The position numbers and the translations under genes are program-made. A DNA stretch of 64,000 nt from Harmonia axyridis (lineage: Eukaryota; Arthropoda; Insecta; Coleoptera; Coccinellidae): positions 36,143,506 to 36,207,505 of the forward strand of contig NC_059505.1 in the NCBI RefSeq assembly GCF_914767665.1, in the 5' to 3' direction. Below the pieces are notes generated by a model. The model was not told the DNA's origin, did no database searches, and worked only from the letters and a program-made list of their open reading frames with translations. Below are positions 11,343 to 22,568 of the stretch, one piece after another (the stretch's first letter is position 1; each line of letters starts with the position of its first letter).

Positions 11343-14300
11343 CTGGAATGGGGAAGCAAAAAAGGGGATATTAGTTGCAGGGCTAAGGCGCGCCGCCACT
11401 GGCTGTGCTTTTGATTTTAGATTGATGTAGAATGGTATAGGTTCCACAAAGAAATATTACGAGCTTTAATGAGTATATTGAGGCCATATCATAAAACTAC
11501 CCTTAAACACTGGGTCCGCACGCGCCAGATGTTCAGGACCGTATTTTTGGAATTTTGCTTTCAGAACATTCAAATATAATAACTAACAAAGAAATTTCAA
11601 CACCCAGAAGGGGTTGTTTTAAATTTTATTTTTTTTTGGTAAAACAGATAGTAGAGCAAGGAGTGAATGATTGCATCTTGAGGAAAAAAACACGAAGGTT
11701 TTTTCATGTAAACAATGTTTGTTACTCAAATATTGTAGAAGTTCTCTGCAAAATTTTAGTTTTACAACAAACCAGCTGTTCGAGGATATTCAAAGTCGAT
11801 GTTTAATTATTGTTAAAATGCCTAGACCACGTGTACGCACAATTTATCGCAAGCTAAGAGAATTTGAAAGAGGTCGAATCATTGGTCTACGGGAGGCGGG
11901 GTTGTCATTTCGAGAAATCGCTAACCGTACGAATAAAATCCAACTACTGTTATGAGATGTTGTCAAGCTTGTTTTTAAAATGCCCAAAATCGAAGAAGAG
12001 TAGGCACCGGACGTCGAAGAGGCACAAATGAAGTTCAAGATCGACGTCTAAGACTTATGGCCATTAGAGACCGATTTGCGAAAACTCGATCTTTGGCTGA
12101 TGAGTTGCTAAGAGAACAAAGCCATCCTGTAACTGCAGCATTATCGACCCCATCTTGTGTTACCTCTGACGGTTGAGCATCGCCGGCAACGATTCCAGCG
12201 GTGCAGAGAATGTATATATTGGAATGTGGAATGGCATCAGGTAGTCTTTTTTATGAATCTTGATTCTCTTTGGATGCAAATGATGGCCGAAGAAGGGTTA
12301 GACGACGTCGGGAAGAAAGACGTGAACCTCAGTTTGATGTTGACCGTCATGTACACCGGACTGTAGGCGTTATGGTATGAGATGCTATTGCACATGCAAG
12401 TACGTCACCTTAAGTCTTTATTCGAAGGTACATGACAGCGCTACGTTACCTACAAGAAATAGTGGAGCCATATGTTCTTCCTTAACTCAACCGGCTCGAG
12501 AATCCAATATTTCAGCAAGATAATGCCAGACCTCATGTTGCCAGAGTCATTTTGAACTTTTTTGAAGCGACCCATGTGAATCTTTCGCTATGGCCTCCCA
12601 GATCCCCTGGTCTTTCGCCCATAGAGCATGTTTGGGACATCATGGATAGAAGTCTTGGAAATTTACCTCAGCCCTCACGGACTTTGACGGCTCTTAGACA
12701 TGAAGTACAGGTAGCTGGGGATAGTATCCCTCAAGAAGAAATAGACCATCTTATTGCATTAATGCCGAGACGTGTTGGGGAGTGTATAGATAATCGCGAT
12801 GGGCAAACACATTAACAAATTTATTGAAAAAAAATGTAAACCCCTCGTATTTTTTCTCCAAATTTCAATCATTTACTCCTTGCTATACTATCTATGTTTT
12901 AGCAAAAAAAAAATTTTAATTTGAACAGCTCCTTCTGGGTGTTGCAGTTTCTTTGTCAGTTAGTATAACAATTATTTTCTATACATGCCCTTGTTCTTAG
13001 AAGTTACCTATCGATGAGGTTAGTGATCTTAAGCTTAAAATTAATAGAAGGCAAGTTTAGATGGAAACCAGAATGGATGAGAAGATATTTAAAAGAAACT
13101 AATTAAATTCGATTGAATAATACACATTTCATCATACGCATAAATTGCTTTGCATAAGTTGATTCTTTTTAAAAGCTAAATTGTTTGAACTACAAGCGTT
13201 TTGCCAACTTGCCCGTCAATATCAAAAATATAAGTCGTTACCAAACTCCATCAAGATACGTATGTGCACTGTTTACCGATACACCCTCAACTACAAACCA
13301 TGCAGTGTTGCCGCTAGGCTCCGATTTTCCCTAGACCCACGGACAAAAACCCTAACACGAAAAACAGATTCCTACTTACCATTGTTCTTGTCATGCCCGC
13401 CGTTTCGGCCGCCACCTTCAACGTCTAAAAAACGCACGTGTCTAGAGGTCGGTGGTTGCGGAGAAGTCTGCTGTTGGGCGTCCTGGATCGGCGACGTCGC
13501 CACCGACTTGTGCACCGCAATCTTCCTGCCCTCCTCGTGCAGAGCGCAGCAGTGGAAGTCGCACTCAACCCCGTTGCTCTGAGGACTACCTGCGCGTGGC
13601 AGGTGCACATGGTGCGCGCACTCGGGGGTGTGCACGTGGATGGTGGCGCCCTCCAGCGAAGTGCCCTGTTTGGACAGCCTGTGCGCTGACCTGACGTCGT
13701 CGTGGTTTATCACAGTGATCTGGGGACTGGTATAGCGCACCTGCTGTGGACCTGGAACGTAGACGTCGTTGATGACAGTTTCTTTCTTCGGCAGGCCGTT
13801 CTGGCCGGCCGAGGTTTGGATGACGAGGGGCGGTCGCTTACTTGGAGAGAATTTCCCAGGGGCGGGCGAGGGGGCCTCCGAGGAAGCCCTGGAGGGACCA
13901 GATCGTTGGTCCCAGTGCAAAACGACGGTGACCCGGCCCTTGTTGTCCATGATCTTCCAGGAGGGCTGCTCATCGTGCAACTCGAGTGCGTGTATCGTTT
14001 CGCATACGATCTTTGGGATTGCGCTGATTGCTACTGAGGAGAAAGGTTGCCAAGCTTAGAGAAAGTGCTACGTTCTAAAGGGGCGGTTTTCGGTACGACC
14101 GTATCGGGTTTTGGATACAGGATTGGGGCAGAATGGATTCCACAATCCTTCATTTCGCTTAATGTCCTCCTTACCGGCTAGAGAGTCACTTTCAGTAGTC
14201 ACCCTGCAGTGGCCAAATAAGCAGAGGGGATTTATTATAAAAGAGTTGAACGCTCTTATGGAAAACATAAAGAGCGTCAATTGAAAGAGTCTTCAAAATA

Positions 14301-17300
14301 TTGTTCAGAACTATAAGGCTGGACCTACATTGAATCCAAACCGATCTGTCAACGTCGGAAGGAGAACAAACCACAAGTTTCAGATAAGAATTGAATAAAC
14401 CGCCTTGGTATTTGTAAATCAAGTCACCATATAAGAGATAAGCAGATGTTTTGTTAGGTAGATGGCGTTATTGTGACTTTGTTGAGTATATTTGGATCTG
14501 AACGCTAAGGTAGTGGCGCCTTTGAAGTGATGTTGTGAGATGATTGATAGCTGTCAGCCTTTATTTTGTATTCGGTACTGGTAATTGATTACCTTCACTA
14601 TTTTATGTATTTTTTTTTTACCTTTTTTACATTATTTAATTATTGAGTATTGTTTTGCTCCCTCAATTTTCCTGACTTATTATTAGAGGTGTACAGATGT
14701 TGTGTTGTGTGGTATATCTGGGAGAATAAACAGTTGAGAGTTTCGATCTTTTTTTTATTCCAACATCACTCGGTAGGTTGGTAATGTTGAAGGTAGTCTT
14801 ATAGGCTATTTGTTGTAAAAATTGAGGTCGCATTTTGGCCCCACGTTGGGCGCCAAAATCCAACATCGTCAGATATCGAAAGTTGTTGGTTCAGAAAACC
14901 GGGACCAATGTAGGAATCTCCAGCAAGACCTTGTTGCTTGTTTTTCTTTTTCAAAGTCGGTCGTAATCTGTCCTCAACGGATTGGATCAGACCGAGAAAA
15001 AAATATCCAAAGTAGGTCCAGCCTAATGCAAATCTTAGACGACTCAGTCTTCATGATACGGGGACAAACAAAATTTTTATTATTTATAATTAAAAAATGG
15101 AACGCTGCTCAATAAGACATAGATGGCAACGCCAGTGCCATCTTCTTTCTTGTTAGTACTAAGCTTCGAAATATGCGTGTATAACATAGAGTTGAGTCTG
15201 GATCGAGGTATGGAAGGGTAAGTGACGCTACATTCATTGTTGTCTAAAAAATGGATGAAAACGAATATCGTGTATTGATGGAACACTGCTTTTCAAAGTA
15301 AAATTACTGTGGAAGGAAAGCATGGCCCTTCAGATTCTGATCCATGGACAACAATGGTTAAAATGTATCCAGTTATTACTGTTTTTCTGCAAACCTCAAA
15401 TGTATGCTCCAGGGAAAGAAATTTGGCTCTAATAAAGAAGTATTTGCCGGGGTTAAAACCTATTTCGGAAGCTAGGACAAATCTTTCTACAGAAAAGGTA
15501 TTGAAAAGGTAGAGGAGCATTGGAGTGCATGAATCATTCTTGAAGTATACTATGTTAACGAATAATGTGTTTTTAACGGTGAGTCCTAGAACTTATTGAG
15601 TGTCATATCAATTGTATCAATGCTCTTTGAAAATCTCAAAGTAAAAATTTGTCCATCTGTACAGCCGCCACTTCAAAACGCCAAAAAATGAACGATTGTC
15701 CAAAAAGTTATCATGTGAAGTGCATTCTGCCCCACCCTGTATATAGTTAGGTGTCTTTGGTAAGTTTATACTACCACCATGCATACTCACGTACTTTGGT
15801 CACTCGAAGAAATTTACATAGAATTCATTATCATTTACAGGAATTATTATATTAATGCTTGGTTTAATTCTGTAGTACATACAATAGCTTTCGGACACTT
15901 TATTCAATGATTTCGGGCCATCTGGGCCTTGTTCTGGGGATCAAGCTCATCTTTGGGTTTGTCTGTCACTTCTTATATTACCTTTAGTGATTGATTAAAC
16001 CAATGATTTCCCAAGCAATCGAAGTACGTGAGTACATGGCAGATTTTTATGGTGTCTACAATTGACATCTTTTATTTCTTAATACTTATGAGATCTATTA
16101 GATCCAGTAACAATGTCCAATTACGAAATAGTTGAAGGAAAAATAATAATACTCCCTACCCCTGAAAAGTTCACACTTCACATTTGGGGTACAAATTATT
16201 TAGGCATAATTAAGAACCTCATTGTAACAATTGCAAACCCCATTGTGCTACTATTTACCCAATTGAGAATATCTTACGCTCGATCTTATGCCATTTTGTG
16301 ACTATTAGATACCCCTTTTTGACTACTTCATACCCAATTATGACAACATCGTACCCAATTATGACATTATCGTACCCAATTATGACAACATCGTACCCAA
16401 TTATGATAACATCGTACCCTATTATGATAACATCGTACCCTATGATGACAATACCGTACCCAATTATGACAACATCGTACCCAATTAGGACAGAATCGTA
16501 CCCAATTATGACATCATACCCAATTTTGACAGAATCATACCCTATTGTGATCATTCACGTTTTATCGAAGTCTCACGATTCCTGGACTGCAAACGCACCT
16601 GCTTTAATGACATCAACGCCAGCGGGCAGCCACCGTTCCCCAGGTCTGAGCAGAAGGAGTACGGAGTTGGCGGGTAGGGTCCTAAAGTACTCCCCGTCCT
16701 CTACCTGGGTTCCGTCGCTCTCTAGAACTACCCTTACAGGCTCGCCCAACGATACTCCTAGCTTGTCTCTACCCCTCTGCACTAGCTCATCGAGACTGCC
16801 CACCACCAACCCCTTGCGAACGCTACGACGTCCGTCCCATAATTTGAAGGGTCTCTTTCCGCGGGACTCCTGAAAAAAAAGTTTTCATCAGTTTCAGAAA
16901 TGTTATAATAGTCATCAAGCTAATAATAATAATTATAAAGCAAGAACAAGGCAATGCGGTCAATATGCAATTAAATTAGGATGTTGTGGCTCTTTGATAG
17001 CCCGACAGATGGCGTCGAAGGCTACGCAATACTCGGAAGAACGGCACCGCTTTGGACATAAACCCAATCGTTGTACGGCAAGTCACCACATTCTACTAAT
17101 GAGTATGGTATGTATATGGAAAGGTTCATATGGTATGGTAGGAGTATATGGCAAGGATCACTGCATTGCTATACTAAAGATCTGATCATTGTCGGAATTG
17201 AACACTACAATCCACTGAGAGAAGGCGCATCTGGCCAAAAATGGAATACAGAAGAACATAGAGGAATGTGGTGTAGAAATAAATTCACTAAAACTCAACT

Positions 17301-19930
17301 TTTATCTCAATAACATCAGTTCACAGGCACATTCTTGAACAAAATGCAACCTTACACCAAATGACAGAGATGTCTATCTGACACCAAAAAATTCTACAGA
17401 GAATTTGGATATAGGGAAACTCCTCAAAAACAAACACATCAGTGAAATAGACGAAATACCCAATCTAATCAAACTTGCCCTACATGAAATAAGTGAACTC
17501 CAGTATCTAAAATGGCATCAAGGAGGTTACTTCCTTACTTGTAGAAGTCTCTTCTCCAAAGCAGTTTTTGCATTGGCTATGATACAAGGAGGTGTATTGG
17601 GGCCACCTGAACTATATTGCAGAGGGAGATGGAACATTAATTAACCACGTGAAAGACACCAATCTACTGGTAGGAGCAAAAAAAGAAAATACATTGATTT
17701 GAGCAGAAACCAACTTCTTCAATAAGATATACGAATGGCTACGAATCGAGTCTAAACGTTGGAAAAACAAACCTTCTAGTGTTCAATACCCACTGAAGTA
17801 ATTCAAGTGTACCTACCAACATAACTTTAGAAAATAAGGGTGAGGGAGCTATTCATAGACTCATTCATGAATTTTTGAGCAAATTCAAGTAAGAAATGAG
17901 ATAAATGTTGCCATCAGAACATCTAGAAAATACCTGAATGATCAATCATTCATGATAATATACTATGTAATTTTGAATTCAAACTTAAATAGGTATAAGA
18001 TTATTTTCTGGAGAACTAAAAGAAATGCTTATAATATAGAAAATAAGGGAATAAGGGAAATGTTTAAGAGGAAGTATAATGAATTTTTCCGAGAACTTTA
18101 TCAGCAAAATAATACCTTCACAGTTTATGGTTTTTTTACCTATACGAATGTATGTATATTATCAGTAATACTTATAACACAAGTACACAAAATGAAAATT
18201 TTTGCGTTTATAGATTGACTTTAATTGAAAAACACCCCGTATATAGTTGTATTTACCAAAAAGCATTAAGAGCATGATGTAAGTACATCCAAAATCGCAG
18301 TAATATTTTTTTTATTATAACAGTCGAGCCTTATGAACTGGGATATTTCTTTGATAACAGATCAGAAAGTTGACCACTAAATTGTATTTAGACACTATTC
18401 TATTTCAGATGAGGCGTTCATTCGAAGTAAAGAAATATTAATATTATCATTATTATAAATAAAATAGGTTCCTTCGCCATTTTGCAACACGATAAAAATT
18501 CAATTGGTTGGACTTAAGTGTCATAATCAAAATAAGTAAATGTCCATGCAAACTTGCAAAAGTTATGAGCCCATATTCAGTTTCGTCAGTTTTTTCAAAG
18601 AATAAAATACGATTTTTAAGAACCGCCCGCTTTACAACCTATATACAATTAACAACAACCAGTGTCAAGCTACAAAAAGCGTCGACAAATAAAAAAACTG
18701 AAAAATGTAAATTCTACCTGTCCTAACGAACATTCCGAACTATATGAATTCTCACTTATCACTTTTGACTGAAAATTAAATAGAAATAAGATAATGTTAT
18801 TATAACGAACGCATTCACCATTTTGCAACATTATAAAGATTTGTGGTTGAAAATATGAAGCCATGATAACAATGATTAATACGACACTTTGTTGTTGAGA
18901 ATTGAGAAACTCTGTTAGAGTCATATTCGAATACATAGACAAATTCTTGGCTCTGAAGAACTGATCCTTATGAACTAGGATATTTCTTTGATAACAGATT
19001 AGGAAGTTGACCACTGAATTTTTTAAGGCACTATATCATTTCAGCTGAGCCCCCTATTGAAATGAAAAAATATTAATATTATCATTATTAAAAATAAAAT
19101 ATGATCCTTCGCCATTTTGCAACAAAATTAAAATTCTGTTAGTTGTACAATTAACTAAAACCAGCCACATTCTATGGAAAACGCCGATGAAACAAAAAAA
19201 ATGTATATTCCATCTTGTTCTTACTAACATTCTGAACTCTATGAATTTTTACTTCTTACTTTTGACTAAGAAATTAAATTGAAATAAGATAATGTCATTA
19301 TTACTAACGCATTCACCATTTTGCAACATTATGAAGATTTATGGCTGGAAATATGATAATAACATGATAACAATGATTAATGCGACACTTGTTTGTTGAG
19401 AAACTCGGGTAGAGATTGATATCTTCATAAAATCAAAGGATATTCACATTGATACTTTTTTCGAACAATAAAAATTCACCAAAAAAAAATTTTTGTACTT
19501 GGACAAAAAATCTTGCATATCATTTTTTCCGAATAAATACGATTCTGAAAAATAACTTGCCGCCTGAAAATTGAATAGGAAAAAAGATATTGTTATAACA
19601 ACGAACGCTCTCACAGGTTTTCAACATTATAAAAGATGTATTGTTTCGTTGAAAATACTAAGCCATGGTTATAATGAATAACTCGACACGTTTTTCATAG
19701 AAATGAAGAAACTCGAGGAGAATTGACACTGATGCTTTTTTTGAAAACTAAAGAGAAATACAAGAAAAAACTGTTAATATTTGAATACATAGATAAACTT
19801 TTGGCTCTGAAAAAATAATCCTTCATAAGCCCATCCCACTAACAACTATCAGATTCAATCTACGAAAAACACCCAAAAAACTAAAAAAAAAATATGGACA
19901 ACGTGCATGTTCTACCTGCAACACACCCAT
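10957..19930 (-). CDS. Drep2: DFF-related CIDE-N protein, Drep2-like (4 coding exons)
   Basis: Coding exons on the minus strand: 19930-19916, 16869-16599, 14033-13380, 11342-10957, joining to 1326 nt (441 aa). Every border has GT/AG, and the phases fit (0, then 1, then 1). Residues about 6-85 form a CIDE-N domain: RPFKLWDG, then RRSVRKGLVV, SLDELVQRG and the acidic VVLESDGTQVEDGEYF followed by LPANSVLLLLRPGERW. The next exon carries WKIMDNKGRVTVVLHWD and a Pro/His-rich linker. The last exon has a DFF45-C-like helical region (FLLLIDQLSVEQKRHLSIKD) and a Glu-rich tail. In Drosophila four DREP proteins exist; DREP1 and DREP4 are the ICAD/CAD-like pair, whereas Drep2 is a neuronal synaptic protein. 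I favour Drep2 over the others from the long linker and the C-terminal block; a nuclease role is not supported. The first exon is the least certain. Confidence 0.75.
11574..12968 (+). mobile_element. Tc1-like transposon, decayed, inside a Drep2 intron
   Basis: Terminal inverted repeats of about 95 bp flank the element: AACACCCAGAAGG recurs inverted as CCTTCTGGGTGTT, and GAGCAAGGAGTGAATGA as TCATTTACTCCTTGCT. The interior encodes a Tc1-type transposase in several frames. A helix-turn-helix start (MPRPRV, then FERGRIIGLREAGLSFREIA) is followed by GRRRGTNEVQDRRLRLMAIR and a catalytic C-terminal piece LSLWPPRSPGLSPIEHVWDI. Frameshifts and stops separate these pieces, so the transposase is not functional. 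It occupies most of the last Drep2 intron (11343-13379). Confidence 0.85.
11820..12815 (+). pseudogene. Tc1-like transposase pseudogene
   Basis: The fragments read in order: N-terminal DNA-binding region from 11818, a GTGRRRGT hinge near 12000, a middle part near 12157-12366, and the C-terminal part 12552-12815 with SPGLSPIEHVWD, a DDE-type motif whose E follows the conserved SPxLxPIEH. At least three frame changes separate them. The terminal ITRs are still recognisable, so the copy is not ancient. Confidence 0.8.
13380..14033 (-). CDS. Drep2: Drep2-like middle coding exon
   Basis: The acceptor TTCTCCTCAG precedes TAGCAATCAGC, and the donor is AATG|GTAAGT. Read in phase from the CIDE-N exon it continues AISAIPKIVCETIHALEL, then SWKIMDNKGRVTVVLHWD. 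This strongly conserved-looking block is followed by a linker rich in Pro, Ser and His (for example HVHTPECAHHVHLP). The exon is GC- and CpG-rich compared with its introns, as expected for constrained coding sequence. Confidence 0.78.
14560..15110 (-). mobile_element. Possible LTR-retrotransposon remnant with primer-binding site
   Basis: On the minus strand near 14855-14832 is TGGCGCCCAACGTGGGGCC, a sequence typical of tRNA primer-binding sites next to the 5' LTR of gypsy/BEL-type elements. The phrase GATGTTGGA occurs just before it and again about 100 bp downstream. I could not define LTR ends and found no gag or pol, so this is a fragment at best. Confidence 0.4.
16331..16556. repeat. 21-bp minisatellite in Drep2 intron 2
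   Basis: About eleven head-to-tail copies of TACCCAATTATGACAACATC + G, with variants in the third quarter of the unit (CATTATC, GATAACATC, CAGAATC). Because 21 is divisible by three and the unit lacks stops in some frames, both strands carry long artificial open frames (IGYDVVI repeats). The array starts about 40 bp downstream of the donor of the CIDE-N exon. Confidence 0.95.
16599..16869 (-). CDS. Drep2: Drep2-like CIDE-N exon
   Basis: The acceptor TTTTTTTTCAG precedes GAGTCCCGCGG, and the donor is AAAGCAG|GTGCGT. The exon encodes almost the whole CIDE-N fold: GKRPFKLWDGRRSVRKGL, SLDELVQRGRDKLGVS, EPVRVVLESDGTQVEDGEYF, LPANSVLLLLRPGERW. It contains both the basic face (RRSVRK) and the acidic face (ESDGTQVEDGE) used for CIDE-CIDE pairing in the family. 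It enters in phase 0 and leaves in phase 1. Confidence 0.85.
16990..17770 (+). mobile_element. Non-LTR retrotransposon fragment
   Basis: Decayed reverse-transcriptase-like reading is visible on the plus strand: INHVKDTNLLVGAKKEN near 17640-17690 (equivalent to the YADDTN block of LINE RTs), preceded by an IEECGVEIN-like phrase near 17245. The stretch 17515-17590 is antisense to the 3' tail seen at 27.6 and 36.3 kb (shared 'acttccttacttgtagaagtctctt'). Stops and frameshifts are numerous; it lies in the first Drep2 intron. Confidence 0.55.
18329..19915. repeat. Three diverged tandem units of ~0.45-0.64 kb
   Basis: The phrase CCTTATGAACTGGGATATTT at 18329 recurs at 18966 (period 637). Both are followed by 'tttgataacagat...gaagttgaccact', 'aatattatcattatta' and 'ccttcgccattttgcaac'. 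The block beginning 'gaaataagataatgttattataacgaacgc' occurs at about 18781, 19269 and, more diverged, 19577. Related single copies, inverted, lie at 23399 and 24885 ('ttgcaaaatggcgaagg'). Confidence 0.75.
19916..19930 (-). CDS. Drep2: Proposed first coding exon of Drep2-like gene
   Basis: On the minus strand, CAACATGGGTGTGTTGCAG is followed by GTAGAA, giving M-G-V-L-Q and a phase-0 donor. That matches the phase-0 acceptor of the CIDE-N exon and would yield MGVLQ-ESRGKRPFKLWDG. The ATG is in good context (CAACATGG), and the sequence just upstream (19935-20260) is the only GC- and CpG-rich block nearby, as expected for a 5' UTR or promoter. Another first exon further away cannot be excluded. 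Confidence 0.55.
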
Positions 19931-20480
19931 GTTGGGGACACCGTCTCCTTAAACGCGGCACCAGTGCCTTCTCACCGAACACTCGTGTCCGACGTTCTCT
20001 AGAACCGATCCGGCCGGCCCACGCTCGTCAGCGTCCCAAAGCGACCTGAGATTCCTGACCTATCCACACCTACAAACCAGCCGCCCGTGCCGCGAGGATG
20101 CGCGGTTGCCACGTCCTCCCGATTTTCCCGAGAACCTTTGAATTTTTATCGGAGACTAACGGTTCTTTTTTTTTTTCGCTCCTCTATTAATTCCCGATAA
20201 GTCTGGACGAATTCGATGGTCCCGTTGGGGTCCAGGAGTTGGGACGATTCTCTGCCGTGCGGAGACGTCGGGTTCAACGGGCGCAGTGTTTGATAAGTGG
20301 GTCAGTGAACCTCATATCGGATGCCCTGATTTTCTGTTGGGGGGTGGAAATCTTCGCTAGGAATCGGCGTTTTCGGTTATTTCGCGGACTTCGGTTCGGC
20401 CGTGCCGGAGGAACTCCGAGGGGCAAGACAGGGGGTGTAACCTCTATGCGACCTATTCGCGTATTTTCAACTGTAGTATT
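19931..20480 (-). promoter_or_regulatory. CpG-rich 5' UTR / promoter candidate for Drep2-like gene
   Basis: Base composition changes sharply from AT-rich repeat to GC- and CpG-rich DNA, which continues to about 20460. The segment sits immediately upstream of the proposed Drep2 start codon. No TATA box or clear initiator was identified. The plus-strand open frame 20239-20571 within it looks incidental. Confidence 0.45.
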
Positions 20481-21480
20481 CGTTATTTCGGAATGCAGTC
20501 GTATTGGGAGTTTTGGAACGCAGCCACTGTGCTTTTCTATGTTTCTGACAAGAGGGGAAACGTATAACTAACAAACTTTGCAGATAAGGATTCATCAAGC
20601 CAAGTATCTTGACATTTCAACCAACTACTTGACTTTGAAAATCAAGCTCGTTAAAAATTACATACTTGAGCTTGACCTTACTTGATTTTAGATATTTATT
20701 GCTTGACTTGATTCAAGCTACTTGATATTACTTGAGCTTGGTATGCATGCGTCGCACGGCATATATTTCTGCAATCTTGTGCGAGCTTAGATTAAATAAG
20801 AGGATTCCTCGAGCGCCGAGGGACTGAAGCATTCGCCAATGTGACTTTATTAGTAGTTTCTTACATTTCTATTAAATCTATTGGTAGATTTTAGCAATTT
20901 CAGAAATATCTTTCCAAACTTGAACAAAATGGTCAAGGATATTTTATCAATGCCAGCATCTTCAGCTCCTGTTGACAATTTTCCAGAGCTGCTCTTACAG
21001 TTACAGAAACCCGCAATAGGTTAGGCGACAAATCTATAAGATGCCTCATGTGTCTAAGATCCTGGATGGAAAATTATGAAATCAACCAAAGCCTGGAGGT
21101 TTCTCAATATTGAGAAATTTTGTTTTTTTTTAATTTTTCGTTTTGTTATGATTTATGGTGATTTAATTTATGTTTCTATTCCAAAAAAGTTGATATTTTC
21201 GGTTCTTTTATGAAACTGCTAGAAATCAAATATCTTGATATGACTCAAGTATTGATAAATAAATACTTGACTTGATTTGAGATTGAAAAACTACTACTCG
21301 ACTTGAAATCATGTCAAGATCAAGCCAAGCCGTGAATCCCTATTTGCTGATGATACTAACTTCTTAGTTGAAGACAATGGCATAAATAAAAGCAAAATTA
21401 AATGCTGCCAACTTACGCATCCGCCCTAAAAAAGAACTAACAGGAAAAAAAATAAAATAATCTTATACAAGCAAGCGAAA
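20470..21480 (+). mobile_element. Non-LTR retrotransposon RT fragment split by a hAT element
   Basis: The segment 20470-20586 is paralogous to 21764-21880 ('attcgttatttcggaatgcag...gacaagagggg'). After the hAT insertion it resumes at about 21342 with TTTGCTGATGATACTAACTTC, coding F-A-D-D-T-N, the catalytic block of LINE-type reverse transcriptases, then FLVEDNGINKSK. At the paralogue the same phrase is uninterrupted, which defines the insertion point. Confidence 0.65.
20587..21341 (+). mobile_element. hAT-family deletion derivative (copy 1)
   Basis: The ends are inverted (AGGATTCATCAAGCC... / ...GGCCGTGAATCCCT-like), and the flanks carry an imperfect 8-bp duplication (TTTGCAGA / TTTGCTGA). 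The interior keeps the C-terminal hAT dimerisation region around 20950-21100: SMPASSAPV, then LTVTETRNRLGDKS and IRCLMCLRSWMENY. The catalytic part is missing. Copy 2 is at 44114-44807. Confidence 0.8.
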
Positions 21481-21763
21481 CCAAGAGAAAACAGAGATTA
21501 ATATTAATGACCGAACTTTCGAGTTCTTTGGAATCATAATTAACGAGTTTCTTAAATGGTCAATATATATTGAATATACAGGGTGGTCCAGCTTAACTAT
21601 TCTGAGTAATCAAGATGTGAAAAATCATTAATATGAAATACTATTGAAAGCATCGTTCTTTGGTGTTGTATAATTTTTCGAATGTGATGTAGAATAAGTT
21701 GTAGAATAGGATTCATAAAAATTTTTTGATTGTAGATCGCTTAGGTGATTTGTAGTATTTTAA

Positions 21764-21890
21764 CTGTAATATTCGTTATTTCGGAATGCAGTTGTATTGG
21801 GATTTTTGGAACGCAGCCATAATGCTTTTCTATGTTTCTGACAAGAGGGGAGACGTAAAATGCATAAACTTTGCAGATGATAGTAACTTC
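21764..21890 (+). repeat. Paralogous retroelement fragment (empty hAT site)
   Basis: Nearly identical to 20470-20586, but continues without interruption through CTTTGCAGATGATAGTAACTTC. It therefore shows the arrangement before the hAT insertion at 20587. Confidence 0.75.
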
Positions 21891-22568
21891 TTATAACCTC
21901 ATTTCCCCTCTGGCGCTCCTGCGATGACCAAACTTTGTATTATACAGTGTACGAAGTTGTACATTCACCTTATCTTCTTTCTCTTTGCGAAGTATATAAG
22001 TAGAGGGCAGCACTGTACGACGGTGGATTATTTTTTTCACAATATTATATTGTTAGCTTTTTGTAATGATTTTTTTTACGCATATTTTGAAAATGTACAT
22101 ACAGTGCTTTGTACATTGAACATATATCATCCATTCTTTTGTGAAAAACGAAAAGTTAAAAACTTTTTTTTCCATTCGCAAATCAAAAATATTGTCATTC
22201 TACAATGTCGATTATAGTTTGAAGAAATGATGTGAAAACCCCATGAAAATCGGTCGTTATAAAAGGAAAAATCCTTAGTTCCGTTTTGAACTGAGCAGTC
22301 ACGTGGTGGTAATCCCTCTTAATGAGCGAGCTTTCGAATTCGTGGAAATCATAATCGTTGAGTTGCTATAGAATATTGGTCAATGCATATTGAATATACT
22401 TGGTCCAGTTTGAGGTGGAAAAAACAGAAGACGATAGACTATCAAAATCAATATGAATTCGTTTCATACAGAATATGCCAGAAACTCTTCATTTAAAAAG
22501 TTGAGGGCGTTCGACTAGAAAACGTTAAATGTATAAATTTTTGCCAAACGTGTGGAGATATTCGAATG

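Noticed and set aside
13181..14059. Several plus-strand open frames (up to 133 codons)
   Set aside because: They are antisense shadows of the GC-rich Drep2 middle exon, which has family resemblance and splice framing on the minus strand.
16255..16873. Long open frames on both strands with IGYDVVI- or YPIMTTS-type repeats
   Set aside because: They are produced by the 21-bp minisatellite, whose unit is a multiple of three. The plus frame also runs antisense through the CIDE-N exon.
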